A stretch of DNA of 64,000 nucleotides from the NCBI GenBank assembly GCA_029204225.1, contig CM055099.1, forward strand, positions 50,629,291 through 50,693,290, read 5' to 3'. The notes beneath the pieces were generated by a model. The model saw only the letters and a program-made list of their open reading frames with translations. It ran no database searches and was not told the DNA's origin. A program made the translations under genes and the position numbers. Positions 33,815 to 46,819 of this stretch are shown here, piece after piece (position 1 is the first letter of the stretch; each line of letters begins with the position of its first letter). Origin of the DNA: Diphasiastrum complanatum (Eukaryota > Streptophyta > Lycopodiopsida > Lycopodiales > Lycopodiaceae).

Positions 33815-35082
33815 TGATGGGGCAAGAAAGATAGGAAGAACGAGAATGGAGAAGAGAGCAGGAATATTGCAGAACAACTCTCCCATTCTAATCGGCTGCT
33901 AGATGCAAAAACAGTCTAATAGACAACTTATGCTAAAGATAGTCACAACTTTATGCATTATGATTGCCCAACAGGATCTTAAAAATTAATAAATACTCTA
34001 AAACAAGAGTACAGTCCACCGAAGAGATTAGAAATGGTTTGTGTGTGGTACTACTAAAATCAGATTCAATGTGAAGTATAATTATGAAATAAATGGGAGA
34101 GTAGTATGATATCGCGAGTTTTTCAGTCGTCAAAGACAACCATCGTCTGATCAGAAACTGAGGAGTCGTAGACGTCCGTGTTCTGATCAAAGTGAGTATA
34201 CAAGCGCGATCAAACAACAATGAAAGTGCATTCAATCACAACATGCATTCATCTACGTTGTACACAGATAAAAATGTGTTGCTGCTATATTACACTAAAG
34301 CACAATACAAATAGCAATTACAACAAAAAATTGACAGCGTAGGCATTGCAAATTCTCTCACTTCACTTTATAAGGGAAGTGGCTTTCTCTCACTTCGCAA
34401 ATTTGGGAAGTGGTTGGGACGTTCCTCGTTCAAAGTAGATGACCTTCGACATTTTTCTCTCTTTTCGAGATTTTGCAAAAAAGGCGAAGGTGCCCTTAAA
34501 AAGGTGAAGGTGCCCTTAAAAAGGCGCAAAGGTGTCTTTAAAATAGTTTAACATGAAAATAGATGACCTTCGGAAATTTTCTCTGTCTTCGTGAACTTTT
34601 TGCGAACAAAGTCGAAGGTGTTAAACATATTTGAACTCTTGAACTGTCACGAAAGTGTCATGAACATTTCGCGAAAAAGTCGAGGGTGTTTAAAATAGTT
34701 GAACTTTTGAATTGTCGTGAAGCTGTCGCGAACATTTCGTGAAAAAGTCGAGGGTGTTAAAAATAGTTGAACTTTTGGACTGTCGAAAAACTTTCGCGAA
34801 AATTTTGCGAAGCTGTCTCGAACATAGTTCATTTCTACAGACTATCTCGAAAGTAATGTATTTCTGTAGACTTGTTCTAAATGCAAGTTTGTAGGCCCTT
34901 GAAGATGGCCAAGTCTTCAATGACTTCAAGTTATTAAACGTAACATTTGAATTTGAAATTATGACAGGATTGGTTACCCTTTGCTGGAGATCAGCCGAAA
35001 GCCCATTGTAGACGTTCTTCAAATAAATTGGCTGTCTGAGTTTGTGATTCCAAGGAGACAATTGTGGGCTTAATTTTCAACA
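33815..35082 (-). mobile_element. 3' LTR of copia F, carrying the second 559-bp module
   Basis: The LTR starts TGATGGGGCAAG and ends TTTTCAACA (1268 bp). Bases 33815-34343 match the right LTR (39695-40219). A segment of about 215 bp present on the right (40220-40433) is missing here, then GCATTGCAAATTCTCTCACT resumes. The rest, from 34364, has no counterpart in the truncated right LTR. Confidence 0.75.
34364..34922 (-). repeat. 559-bp module, right copy (inverted repeat arm)
   Basis: This is the reverse-oriented partner of 30782-31340. The TATA-like box CCTTATAAAGTG points left, toward the other copy. It contains the same 68-bp and 20-bp repeat units. ACTTC occurs directly before the module sequence ACTTTATAAGG and again directly after CTTCAATG (34923-34927), a possible 5-6 bp duplication. 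Confidence 0.8.
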
Positions 35083-35091
35083 GTCCCCCTT
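35083..35091 (-). other. Polypurine tract of copia F
   Basis: The plus-strand GTCCCCCTT is AAGGGGGAC on the element strand, directly before the LTR start TGTTGAAAATT. Confidence 0.75.
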
Positions 35092-35260
35092 GAGGTCACG
35101 GTTGGTGCCTTGGTATCTTCGTCAGGTTCAGCATATTGAAGAACTTCTGGTGCTTGATCCTGGAAAGCGCTTTGGTGAAGGTGTATGCGACCATTTCTGT
35201 TGTGGAGCAGTATTGAAGGATCACTTGCCCGAAGAAAACTTTCTCCCAAATGAAATGATA

Positions 35261-35578
35261 CTAGATTTCAATGTGCTTGGATTTTCCATGAAATCTGAGA
35301 TTCAATGACAGTGAGATGCAACTCATGTTGTCACACAGAATGGTGGTAGCATTAAAATGAGTGTGTTGTAAGTCGTGAAGTAACAACCTGATCCATATAG
35401 CTTCTTTTGAAGCTTGGCATGCTGCGATGTACTCTGCTTTTGTTGAAGAAAGCACGACTGATTTTTGCGTCCTTGAGTTCCACGAAATCGGTCCCCCTGC
35501 CAGATAGAAACAAAACCCAGAGGTAGATTTTCTGGTAGAGACTGTTCCACCCCAATCTGAGTCGGAGTAGCCTTGCAA
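35261..35578 (-). pseudogene. Copia F RNase H
   Basis: A 105-codon frame with YSDSDWGGTVSTRKSTSGFC, LSSTKAEYIAACQ and LCDNMSC. The two Asp are present, but the catalytic Glu of STEAEY is Lys (STKAEY). Upstream frames carry the rest with a shift near 35580. Confidence 0.75.
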
Positions 35579-36637
35579 GACGAGTGGGTCGATAGCATTT
35601 CCATCATAACATAAAATGTGATCTAAACTTCCCTAAATATATCTCACCACTCTCTTCAATGCTTTCCAATGAGAGATCTTGGGATTAGACATGAATTGAC
35701 TTAACGTGCTAACAATGTATGCTAAATCTGGTCTAGTACACAACATTGCATACATTAGAGATCCGATTAGTGAATGATAAGAGTACTTCGCTAAGTCGAG
35801 TACTTCACTATCAGTCTTAGCACAAGAAGGTTTAGTCATTACTATGCTTGGATCCATTGGAGTATCAATGAGTTTGCAATCAAACATATGAAATTTTTCT
35901 AAAATTCCTTTTAGATATGTCTGCTAGTTAAGATATATCTTCTTCTTAAGACTATCTCTAGTAATGTGAATTTCTAGCAAAGAATGAATAGCTCCTAAAT
36001 CAGTCATGTCAAATTCCTTTGACAGATCACTCTTAGTAGTGTGCAAAAGAGAAGTGTCGTTAGATAGAATAAATGCATCATCTACGTAAAGAGCTATGTG
36101 AGCTGAATTGGTGCCTTTATGATTTGAATAAACATTACAGTAAGCTAAATTGTTTGCAAATCCCAATTGAATGAGATAAGAGTTGATTCTATCGACCCAT
36201 GCTCTTGGCGCCTGTTTCAGACCGTACATTGCTTTGTGCAGCTTGCACACTTTGTGCTCTTGGCCTTTGACTTCAAATCCCTCTGGTTGGAAGGTATACA
36301 GCTCCTCTTCGACGTTGTCATTGAGAAATGTTGTCTTGACATCCATTTGGTGCATTTCGAGGTCTTCTGTGGCTGCTAACACAATCAGAGTCCTGATTGA
36401 CTGTATCTTGACGACGAGACTGAAAATTTCTTGATAATCCACTTCTTGGACTTGAGTGAATCTTTTAGCCACCAGCCATGCTATCCATTTAGAAATGGAA
36501 CCATCAGAGTTGATCTTCTTCTTGAAGATCCACTTGTTGTGTATAACTCTCTTGTGAGTGGAGAAGTCGACCAGTGTCCAGGTCTGATTCGTCAAAAGTG
36601 AGTTATACTCACTTTCCATAGCTTCTTGCCACTTCAC
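35579..36637 (-). pseudogene. Copia F reverse transcriptase
   Basis: The main frame (35924-36637, 237 codons) runs from AMESEYNSLLTNQTWTLVDF through HQMDVKTTFLND and MYGLKQAPRAWVDRIN to YVDD (36077-36088) and the SDLSKEFDMTDLG block. The C-terminal part (35633-35887, SLIGSLMYAMLCTRPDLAY) is in another frame. The catalytic Asp pair is intact. At least one frameshift separates the pieces. Confidence 0.8.
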
Positions 36638-36691
36638 AGCATCCTTGGAGTTAATTGCTTCGGCTAGGCTCTCTGGTTCTTCTGATGAAGT

Positions 36692-37565
36692 CTAGAATGA
36701 TTGAGGTGCATACCTCTCAGGAACTGTCCGAGTCCGTGAGGATTTACGAACGTTTGGTTGACCAGAATGCGATGATGCTTCTTCTTGAATTTCTCCAAAT
36801 TTGCTCGAGCTAGCTTGGTCTGGTCTAATGACAGGTACTCGGCTTCTGTAGTTGTAGCTGCAGGTTCTGTAGAAGGGAATCAACGTTGGAAGAATCCATG
36901 CTATGTAAAATAGGATGAAATGACATAGCATCGTTTATCGATGGTTGTTTGAAATCATAGTATGTATGTTTTTGAAATATTACATCCCTAGAGACAAATA
37001 CTACATTGGTGGATGGATCATAAACTTTATAAGCTTTATGTTCATCAAGATAGCCAATGAAAATACATTTATTTGTCCTATGATCCAGCTTCTTCCTAAG
37101 TTGTTTAGGAATGTGAACAAAACATATACAACCAAAGATTTTTAAATGGCTGACACTAGGCTTGTGCTCATGCCAAACTTCATGATGAGTCTTGTTGTTG
37201 ATGACTTTGGCGTTGGATCTATTTTGCACGTAACAGGCTGTGGCAGTAGCTTTTGCCTAGAACTTCACAGGTAGGTGTGCTTGATGTAGCATGGATCTGG
37301 CTGAGTCGAGAAGAGTTCAATTCTTTCTTTATGCAATCTCGTTCTATTGAGGTGAATAGGAAGTGGTGAATTGTCTTCTAATACCATGTTCAGCCATGTA
37401 GTCGGACATCTCCTTAGAGATGTATTCGCCGCCACCATCAGTTCGGAGTGCCTTCACTTTTGTAGACGTTTGTGTCTTAGCCACGGCCTTGAATCTCAGT
37501 GAAGCATTCAAAGGCTTCAGATTTGCGCTTAATGAACATGACTGTAGACCATCTAGAATAATCAT
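36692..37565 (-). pseudogene. Copia F integrase C-terminus and linker
   Basis: 37344-37565 carries VKALRTDGGGEYISKEMSDY and HGIRRQFTTSYSPQ. 36825-37229 carries the SVSHLKIFGCICFVHIPKQL block and CIFIGYLDEHKAYKVYD. 36692-36931 is the RKSSRTRTVPERY linker. The catalytic Asp in RTDGG is present. The Glu region (QNGVAERKNR) falls at a stop or frameshift near 37330. Confidence 0.75.
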
Positions 37566-37867
37566 CTATAAAAGTGATAATAAATATTGCATCTCCTAAT
37601 GACGGAGTTGGCATTGGACCATAGAGATTGCTATTTACAAGATCCAATACATGTTTTTTTTTTTATGGAATGTGATTTTGGAAACTTGCTTCTAGAATAC
37701 TTCCCATAGATGCATGATTCACAAAAGAAAGATTTCCTATCTAATGAAGAAGGGAAATTCAGTCCATCAACTAAATTATTACAATTCATGTAAGAAAGTG
37801 AGTATTCACGTGTCCAAATCGACTATGCCACAGAACAACACTGTCGTTTACATTTTCATTAGAGATA
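37566..37867 (-). pseudogene. Copia F GAG-pre and integrase finger
   Basis: On the minus strand, ENVNDSVVLWHSRFGHVN and then CESCIYGKYSRSKFPKS give the HHCC zinc finger, followed by a broken early integrase (LDLVN.../YGPMP type). Stops interrupt it. It joins the protease half on the far side of the solo LTR. Confidence 0.7.
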
Positions 37868-38368
37868 CTAGCTGTAAAGACCACTAGGAACAATCCCCTA
37901 AGATGAGGATAGGAAAATATGAGAGAGACTATGGAGCCAAACCACCCAACCAAACCTAGATCCCTCCCGGAGAATCCTCCTGGATCTAGCCCCCAAAGCT
38001 ATGTCAATGTGACAGCAAGAGGAGAAGAGCTCATCAGATAACCTAGACCAAGTCGTTGACAGAATAATCATTACCTCAATATATAGAGAGTAGGATCCTA
38101 TGCATGAGCACATGCAATTCCCATGCAGGTCAACTATAAATAGGTCACAGCTCTTCATGCAGACCTCCTGCCTATATCAGTCACACGTACATGCACTAGT
38201 CCATATGTCTCCATTAGAGTGTCTGGGTCCTCTCAAAGTCATTAGTCACCAACAGGCCTTGATGTGGAATAAAATATAGGCATGACCAATAATCTCGAAC
38301 ACTGGAGGGCCGGTCTACCATATTAGGACTATTCCATGTCCTTACCTGAATATGGCCATAACACTAGC
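37868..38368 (-). mobile_element. Solo LTR of family H inside copia F (TSD CTAGC)
   Basis: The LTR spans 37873-38363 (491 bp), with TGTAAAGACC at the start and CATAACA at the end. It is flanked by CTAGC at 37868-37872 and 38364-38368. It is related to 55329-55844 (shared TGTAA.GA start, then AGTGTGTCTGGG-like, GATGTGGAATAA-like and GGACTAT blocks near the end). Removing it and one CTAGC leaves the F frame continuous, so it inserted into an already present F copy and later lost its body by LTR recombination. Confidence 0.85.
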
Positions 38369-38791
38369 TAATGTAACTAAATTAGAGAGTATGTAAAGTT
38401 TTGCGACTCTAGTGCATATAGTCAGAGTAGTATCTTCCTCAAGTATTGTACACTGCTCAGATGAGAAAGTAACAGTGTAGCCCTCATCAATTATCTTAGG
38501 GACTGATAACAGGTTCTTTGACAAATGAAGAACATAAAAGACGTTAGGAACACAAATGGACAGATCGTTGTTGAAGCTAATCTTCACTGCTCCTTTGTCT
38601 TCCACACGTATGGTGCTAGAATCTCCAAGGTAGATAAATTGGTCTTTGCTATAAGTTGTGTACTCCGTAAACCATTCCTTGCGAGAGGTCATGTGTTGGG
38701 TAGCACCGTTGTCCAGGTACCAGCTATCACAGTCTTCGCTACTGCTGTAAGCCATTAACAAGTGTGTGTCTTGCTCCTTGAATTCGGTCAC
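38369..38791 (-). pseudogene. Copia F protease and GAG-pre start
   Basis: The frame has DSWYLDNGATQHMTSRKEWF, where the protease motif is DNGA instead of DSGA, and FNNDLSICVPNVFYVLHLSKNLLSV of GAG-pre. It reads through to the solo LTR insertion. Confidence 0.75.
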
Positions 38792-39540
38792 GTTGGAGGA
38801 GTCTGGCTGTTGTTGTTGTTGCTGCTTCTTTGCCTCGTTGTAGATCCTGATGTGACACTCCTTGATGTCGTGATTAGCTCTTTTGCAATATCTGCAGAAA
38901 AGCTTCTTGCACGATCCACCATGCTCACCTTGAGTGTAAGGCTTCTACTGTTGCTGCTGCACTTGATTCTTGCCCTTGGAATAGTCTTTCTTCTTGGTGT
39001 ATAGAGCTATGGATTTGTCTTTGATGGACAGGTTGCTAGCCTTTCTCCACATTTCTTCTTAAAGAAGATGACCAATCACCTTTTGAAGAGTGAGGTCGGG
39101 ATGTGTGGAGATCATCACCACAAAGTGTTCATACGACTTTGGAAGAGAAGAAAGCAAGGTCATAACGGCATCATCATCTTGAATAGAACATCCTACAACT
39201 GATAACTGATCTAACATGGACTTGAAGCTGTTGATGTGAGAAGTGATGGCAGTAGAATCAGACATGTTAAGAGTAAAAGAACTTCCTTCTAAGATGTAAT
39301 CTCGTGGTTACATCGTGAGTCCACAGAGACTTGATAACAAGTCCAGTGCTTCCTTAGAGATTTTGCACGTGGTAACATGAGATATTTGGGAGTCGGCCAG
39401 ATTGAGTGTGATACATGCTAAGGTCTTCTGATCTTTAATCTTCCAAGTCTTTGCTTGATCACTATCTTCTGGTTTCAGGTCTGCACCTTCTACTACATCC
39501 CAAAAATCTCTATCTATCAATATCATTCTAAGTTTCAACT
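38792..39540 (-). pseudogene. Copia F gag with zinc knuckle
   Basis: Gag pieces are at 39308-39538 (DQAKTWKIKDQKTLACITLN, ISKEALDLLSSL) and 39059-39265 (HINSFKSMLDQLSVVGCSIQ, LLSSLPKSYEHFVVMIS). A knuckle-like CKKLFCRYCKRANHDIKECH region lies near 38850-38920 on the minus strand. Frames shift between the parts. Confidence 0.7.
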
Positions 39541-39679
39541 TTCAAATGTAGAAGGTAGAACCATTGAACTTGTCAATGACTCTAGCTTCACTGAGTGATG
39601 AACATGAAAGCTATCTATATGAAACATGATAACAATATACAAATAGGACAAACTTAATCTCTCGATTTAGTTGGACTAA

Positions 39680-39691
39680 GCTCTGATACCA
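39680..39691 (-). other. Primer-binding site of copia F
   Basis: GCTCTGATACCA on the plus strand, that is TGGTATCAGAGC on the element strand. The LTR TGATGGGG starts three bases further at 39695. Confidence 0.85.
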
Positions 39692-39694
39692 ATC

Positions 39695-40455
39695 TGATGG
39701 GGCAAGAGAGATATAAAGAACAAGAACGGAGAAGAGAGCAGGAATATTGCGGAACAACTCTCCCGTTCTAATCGGCTGCTAGATGCAAAAACAGTCTAAT
39801 AGATAGCTTATGCTAGAGATAATCACAGCTTTATGCGTTCTGATTGCCCAACGGGATCTTAAAAATTAATACATACTCTAAAACAAGAGTACAGTCCACC
39901 AAAGAGATTAGAGATGGTTTGTGTGTGGTACTACTAAAATCAAATTCAATGTGAAGTATAGTCCTGAAATAAATGGGAGAGTAGTATGATATCACGAGTT
40001 CCTCAGGCATAAAAAACAGCCATCGTCTGATCAGAAATTGAGGAGTCATAGACGTCTGTGTTCTGATCAGAGTGAGTATACAAGCGTGATCAGACAGCAA
40101 TGAAAGTGCATTCAATCACAACATGCATTCATCTACGTTGTACACAAATAAAAATATGTTGCTGCTATATTACACTAAAGCACAATACAAATAGCAATTA
40201 CAACAAAAAATTGACGGCGGCGTAATTGGGAGGCTCAAATAATGCGTCTCATGGACGGAGCAACCAACAATCTGTGCTTGGATGATCTATTTATAGATTT
40301 CATCCATGTATGAACTACAATAAATGATTGTCACCTAATTAGGTAAGTCATTGTACTTGGAAGTATATGGCTTCTGTGACAACTGTACATAGTGTATATT
40401 GTCAACCCATAGGGAATGTTGACGTGGACGAGGGCGTTGCAAATTCTCTCACTTC
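39695..40455 (-). mobile_element. 5' LTR of copia F, truncated
   Basis: It matches the left LTR from TGATGGGGCAAG onward, with the 215-bp segment (about 40220-40433) that the left copy lacks. Homology to the left LTR ends at CTCTCACTTC (40455), where the Helitron-type sequence begins. The U3 end is therefore missing. Confidence 0.75.
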
Positions 40456-40738
40456 GGTTCCCAGTAATTCAGATTTGCCTTTTGAATTTCAACGAGTGCA
40501 ATTCCCCATCAGACCAGCATTTTCCATGACTATAAACAAAGCTCAGGGCCAAACAATGGAGTTTGTTGGATTGTATTTGCCTAGACTAGTGTTTAGTCAT
40601 GTACAACTATATGTCCCCTTATCAAGGGTGCAAAGTTCAACGGATGTACGAGTATTGATAAGGGATGACATTGGCAAGATGAAACAAGAGTCTCCACGTA
40701 CACACAAAATATTGTGTACACGGAAGTGTTGTGAATAA
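40456..40738 (+). pseudogene. Helitron helicase (PIF1-like) C-terminal fragment
   Basis: The open frame encodes FSMTINKAQGQTMEFVGLYL and HVQLYVPLSRVQSSTDVRVL, the last helicase motifs of the Rep/Hel protein of Helitrons. Motif VI usually reads QLYVALSRV, and here the Ala is Pro. The Walker motifs, Rep domain and Helitron 5' end are absent. The fragment starts right at the truncated F LTR and ends at a stop at 40736-40738. CTAGT at 40772 could be a Helitron end, but I see no convincing hairpin before it. Confidence 0.75.
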
Positions 40739-40882
40739 AGTATAATCTTTGTATGTCTTTTATCACCCTAGTCAAGAATCAAATGGAGCTGCCACTACTG
40801 TCAATTTGTATCTATCTTATAAAATAACACATTGATCAGAGATTTTATGAACATGTGCAAAGTCTTTTATTCTAGGCTCCAT

Positions 40883-40991
<109 letters not shown>

Positions 40992-41212
40992 CGAGAAACT
41001 GTCGATTTTTGTGAAATTTTCGAGGCCTCTCCCTCCAGAAAATCTTTAAGAGGTATTTTCTAAAAATTTTCACGATATTTTCGAGGCCTCTCTAGAAAAT
41101 TTTTCTGAGGTATTTTTGTGTTTCATGAAAGGCTTTGCGAGGAGAGTATTTTGAGAGGGAGTGTGTGTTGGAATTTTTCACGAAATTTCGAGAGAGAGTA
41201 TTTTGCCAAATC

Positions 41213-42085
41213 TGTTAGCAGATTCTAGGGAATCTCCAAGTGCCGAGCCAAGCTGAAGACACAAGTTATCTCTCACCCATGACCGAGGAGGTCTCAGAAG
41301 GGAGAGAGCAGAAGAAGCTGAGAGCCGAGGAAATACTAGCTAGGAAGACAGTGAGTTAACTATGTGAACCTACATGGTGTATCCCAAAGAAAGAATGACC
41401 ATGTAGGAGCTAGTAATGTTTCCTAGGCATTGTAAATAAATGTAGACTTCCCTTAAATTAGTTAGAGTGAGTCACCTTTTGATGGTGACCTTTAGTGGAA
41501 GAGCAAATTCCACATGTAATTCTAATTTAGTGGAATTGCCACATGGGCTCCACATGGGCAGCCTTCTTGCTTATTTAAGGGCCCCCCTCTCTTGTGAGGG
41601 AGCTTTGATTGTATTGTCAAGTTCTCTTGAGCAAATAAAGAGGATCCTCCACGAGTTCTTGATGATAGTTTAGTTCCTTGTTCATGGCAATGCTCTTGAG
41701 TGAGATTTCTATGAGCATGCTTGATTCCTTTGCATTGTGGATTAACTAGGTTCTTGTTTCTTGTTTCTTGCTTAGTTGTGGATTAGCATTCAGTTCTTGT
41801 TTGTGGAATCTTGTAGTAATCAGCATTCAAGTAAACGAGATAGGCTGGTTTGTGGTATAGATCTTGCATACTCCCTTACAACCCTATTCTTGACTGTTCT
41901 TGATAGTCTAAGCATCAAGTGATGAGTGTTTCTTGATTCTTAGATTGTTAAAATGCTGTTAGGAATTTAGTTTCTTGTTTCAGTAGTTAATTTGGTTCTT
42001 GATTGTTTTCTGATTGTTAGTGGTTAGATTGCTCTCTGTATTAAACGTTGATCTTCTTAAGCTTTGTCTGGTTACATATGTAGCT
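41213..42085 (+). mobile_element. LTR of family A (copy A2)
   Basis: It starts TGTTAGCAGATTC and is collinear with the minus-strand copy at 641-1507. It contains TTGCTTATTTAAGGG, a likely TATA box, near 41568-41582, followed by CTCTTGTGAGGGAGC. GA/CT mosaic flanks it on both sides, so it probably inserted into the mosaic. The 3' end is uncertain and I found no matching target duplication. Confidence 0.6.
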
Positions 42086-42239
42086 GAGTATCGGATTGGA
42101 GTTACCCAATGATAGGCTGGGAATACATATTTAAACCTGAGTAATGCTTATGCTCTGTAACAGTTCTAATAAGAAGAAGAACCACAAAGAACCGTAACAA
42201 CAGAAGTAAAGTAATCCAAGAAGAAGAAAGAGATAAAAG

Positions 42240-44096
<1,857 letters not shown>

Positions 44097-45068
44097 GAAT
44101 TGGTGTACATAGGATGTGGATCCAAATATTCTTAGATCCTTAAGTTTTGGCTTTTCTCCAAATAGGGCCTCATATGGTGTGATTCCTCCAATGGCTTGTT
44201 GGGCAATCTATTGCACAAGAAGTTAGCAACAAGTAATTGCCTCACCCCAAAATGGTTTTGTTAGAGAAGCATCTAGCCTTAAGACTTTAGCACATTCACA
44301 AAGACATCTATTTTTCCTCTCGGCCACTCCATTTTGTTGAGGGATGTAAGGACAAGATAATGCTCTCTTAATGCCATTAGAACTACAAAACTCTATCATC
44401 TTATGGGAGATGTACTCTCCTCCATTATCACTTCTTAATACCTTGATCTTGGTACTAAGTTAATTTTCAACTAGATTTTTGAACTTTACAAATGAATCAA
44501 ACACCAAACTTTTCCAAGAAAAGAGGTAAATCTAAGCATATCTTGAATGATCATCAATGAAAGTTACATAGTACTTAGCACCACCATTAGATTCTTGAGA
44601 GAAGCTATGCACATCCAAATGAATGATCTCAAGAGGAGTGTTTGATCTTGTGGTAGATCTTGAAAATGGAAGCTTATGAGCCTTTGAGAGACTACAGGCC
44701 TCACAATGCTTGCCACATCTTGACAAATCCTTGGGGAGGCCGAGTGCAAGCTCCTTTGCACACATGGATTCCATAGTTTTAAAATTGGGGTGGCTCAGCC
44801 TTTTGTGCCATAGCTCCACCTTGGTGATCTCCTCCTTTGCCATGTTAACAATCTCCATTGCCACATTAGCATCTAATTTAAACAATCTACTTGGTTTAAA
44901 TCCCTTAGCTATGCAATCATCATTCTTAAAGATGGAACAAACTCCATTCTTAAATTGTACATCAAGGCCATTATCCATTAATTGGCCAACACTCAACAAG
45001 TTCTTCGTGATAGATGGTACATGAAAGACATTTTCAATATTCATCATTTTGGATGATCCCAAGTACAC
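44097..45068 (-). pseudogene. Copia B2 GAG-pre and integrase
   Basis: 44532-45068 encodes LLSVGQLMDNGLDVQF, LWHKRLSHPNFKTMESM and CGKHCEACSLSKAHKLPF (the HHCC finger), then HLDVHSFS and YVTFIDDHSRY. The core continues with LRSDNGGEYISHKM and QQNGVAERKNRCLCECAKV near 44260-44450, so the catalytic Asp, Asp and Glu are visible, with stops near 44500 and 44220. It is the best-preserved integrase in the window. Confidence 0.8.
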
Positions 45069-45520
45069 CTACACCACTTATTCTACATTCTTAATCACTA
45101 GGTGTAAAAATAAATTTTTTTAACATCATAAGAGAGTAGAGTGGAAAAGTAGTTCTTTTGGAATGTCATGTGGGAGCTTGCCCCAATATCAATCCACCTT
45201 GCTTCACTTGCATTGGACTTTGATGAGGGTATTGAGTTGGATGCCATTAAGGATGATTCTTCATCCTCCTCCTCCTCTTGATGCACAATGTTGCTTTCTT
45301 TATCTTCTTGTGCCTTCTTCTTCTTGAAATATTCTGATGCAAAGTGCCCCTTCTTTCCACAAAAGAAGCACTTGTACTTTGTCTTGTCAATTTTCTTCTT
45401 GCCTTTTGAACTTGATGGTGAATCTTCCTCCTTGGGCTCCTTTTAATGATCCTTCTTTTCTCCATTGGTCTTCTTCTTGCCTTTGAATGGAAAATTGGAT
45501 TTCTCATACCCATCCTACAA
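45069..45520 (-). pseudogene. Copia B2 zinc knuckle and protease
   Basis: On the minus strand CFFCGKKGHFASEYFKKKK is a knuckle whose last Cys is Tyr. ARWIDIGASSHMTFQKNYF is the protease, with DIGA instead of DSGA. Lys-rich text surrounds the knuckle. Confidence 0.7.
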
Positions 45521-45900
45521 TGACAAGGAGTTCATCCTAGCCTTTGTGTGGAGCATCCTACACTCTTCAGCTACAAGCAACTATCAAGATTTTCAATTCT
45601 AGGCAAAGTGTCTTGGATGGCAAATGTTTGGACCAAATTTGTGAATTCATCACCTAGACCATTAAGGACCACTTGCACAAGCTCATTATCTTTAATCTTA
45701 TGTCCAATAGAGGCTAACTCTTTGTTGAGAGATTTAATTCTTATCACATGGTCTTGTGCATTTTCCTCACTTCTTCTCATGCTTTGCAAGATTTGATTTC
45801 TAATCATAAGGACTCTAGAAGTCTTATTGGATTCATAGATGGATTTCAAAGAATCCCATGTCTCTTTGGCTATTGTACAAGAAGATATTTCTTTCAAAAG
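45521..45900 (-). pseudogene. Copia B2 gag, 5' truncated
   Basis: It encodes LLKEISSCTIAKETWDSLKS, RNQILQSMRRSEENAQDHVI and LVQVVLNGLGDEFTNLVQTF, very close to B1 gag. Homology begins at LLKEIS. Codons upstream (to 45996) are unrelated, so the gag N-terminus and leader are lost at about 45900. Confidence 0.8.
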
Positions 45901-46560
45901 TGGTGGAGGTGAATGAGGGTCGGATAGAGCCGACTTGGTAGGTGCAGCTACTGCTATTGCCTTCATTCTATAATTTTCTTCCAGGCCCCAGATCACTTCT
46001 GGTGATCTGTTGAAAGGCTTAACTTCTAAACAATAGATAGCTACTACTTATCTGACAATAAATTTATGAGCATTAGATAATGTTGAGTAAAACAACAGTG
46101 GAAAGATATCTACTGCTAGCATGCATTCCAATATTATAGATCATGCACATTACAGGAAAAAGTATTGCTTGAAATCACTTCTATTATTAGAACTGAATTT
46201 ACAATTTTTCTTGAGCGCTGTTTGTTTCCCAACAGAGCAGCGCGTTGGCGCAAGAGAGATGTTCTCTCTTACAAATAATATTACTATCTACTGCTAATTA
46301 ATAAACTCACTCTCGAGCTATATCAAAGTGCGATCTCTGTCTACATTTGATCTCTGATCTACTAATCTAATGATCTCTACTGATTTGATTATCTGATATC
46401 TTCTTTCGTTGACCCTTTTATGTGATCAAGCTAGGGAACCGATTAAGTTAAACCTTCAATCAAAAGAAATACATCAGGCTTAATCAAAACTGATGGTTTC
46501 CTCTCACTGTCCTCCATGCAATAGCTGCCTTCTCCTCGTCACTTCATGCCATAGACCTTC
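45901..46560. other. Interval between copia B2 and the 20-bp repeats
   Basis: No recognisable domain. A GAGCGCTGTTTG...CAGAGCAGCGCG pair near 46213-46252 could form a short stem. No LTR ends were identified. Confidence 0.4.
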
Positions 46561-46567
46561 ACAATTT

Positions 46568-46627
46568 AAGGGCACCTTCGTCTTTTCAAGGGCACCTTTG
46601 TATTTTCAAGGGCACCTTTGTATTTTT
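46568..46627. repeat. Three 20-bp units AAGGGCACCTTYGTMTTTTC
   Basis: Perfectly phased 20-bp units at 46568, 46588 and 46608. The same unit occurs in the two 559-bp modules (31167-31226, 34482-34545) and, as a single pair, at 48116-48152. Confidence 0.85.
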
Positions 46628-46819
46628 ACCGAAGGTCGAAAAAAAAATGCAACAGGCCTAAAAGCATTTTGCAAGGCATTTGGAGAGAGTCACATTTTCT
46701 CAAAATGCAAAAAATGCCATAGTGTCGGGACAGTTGGCCAAAATTATTTTCTAAGTGTTTATGACTTAGCGCTACATTTTCTTCATGATACAAAAATGCG
46801 AACTGTGTGACGAAACAAT

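Noticed and set aside
33800-40460. Target-site duplication for copia F
   Set aside because: The right LTR is truncated, so the two outer flanks cannot be compared.
40750-40790. CTAGT as a Helitron 3' end
   Set aside because: No stable hairpin of the usual size precedes it, and AT insertion context is not met.
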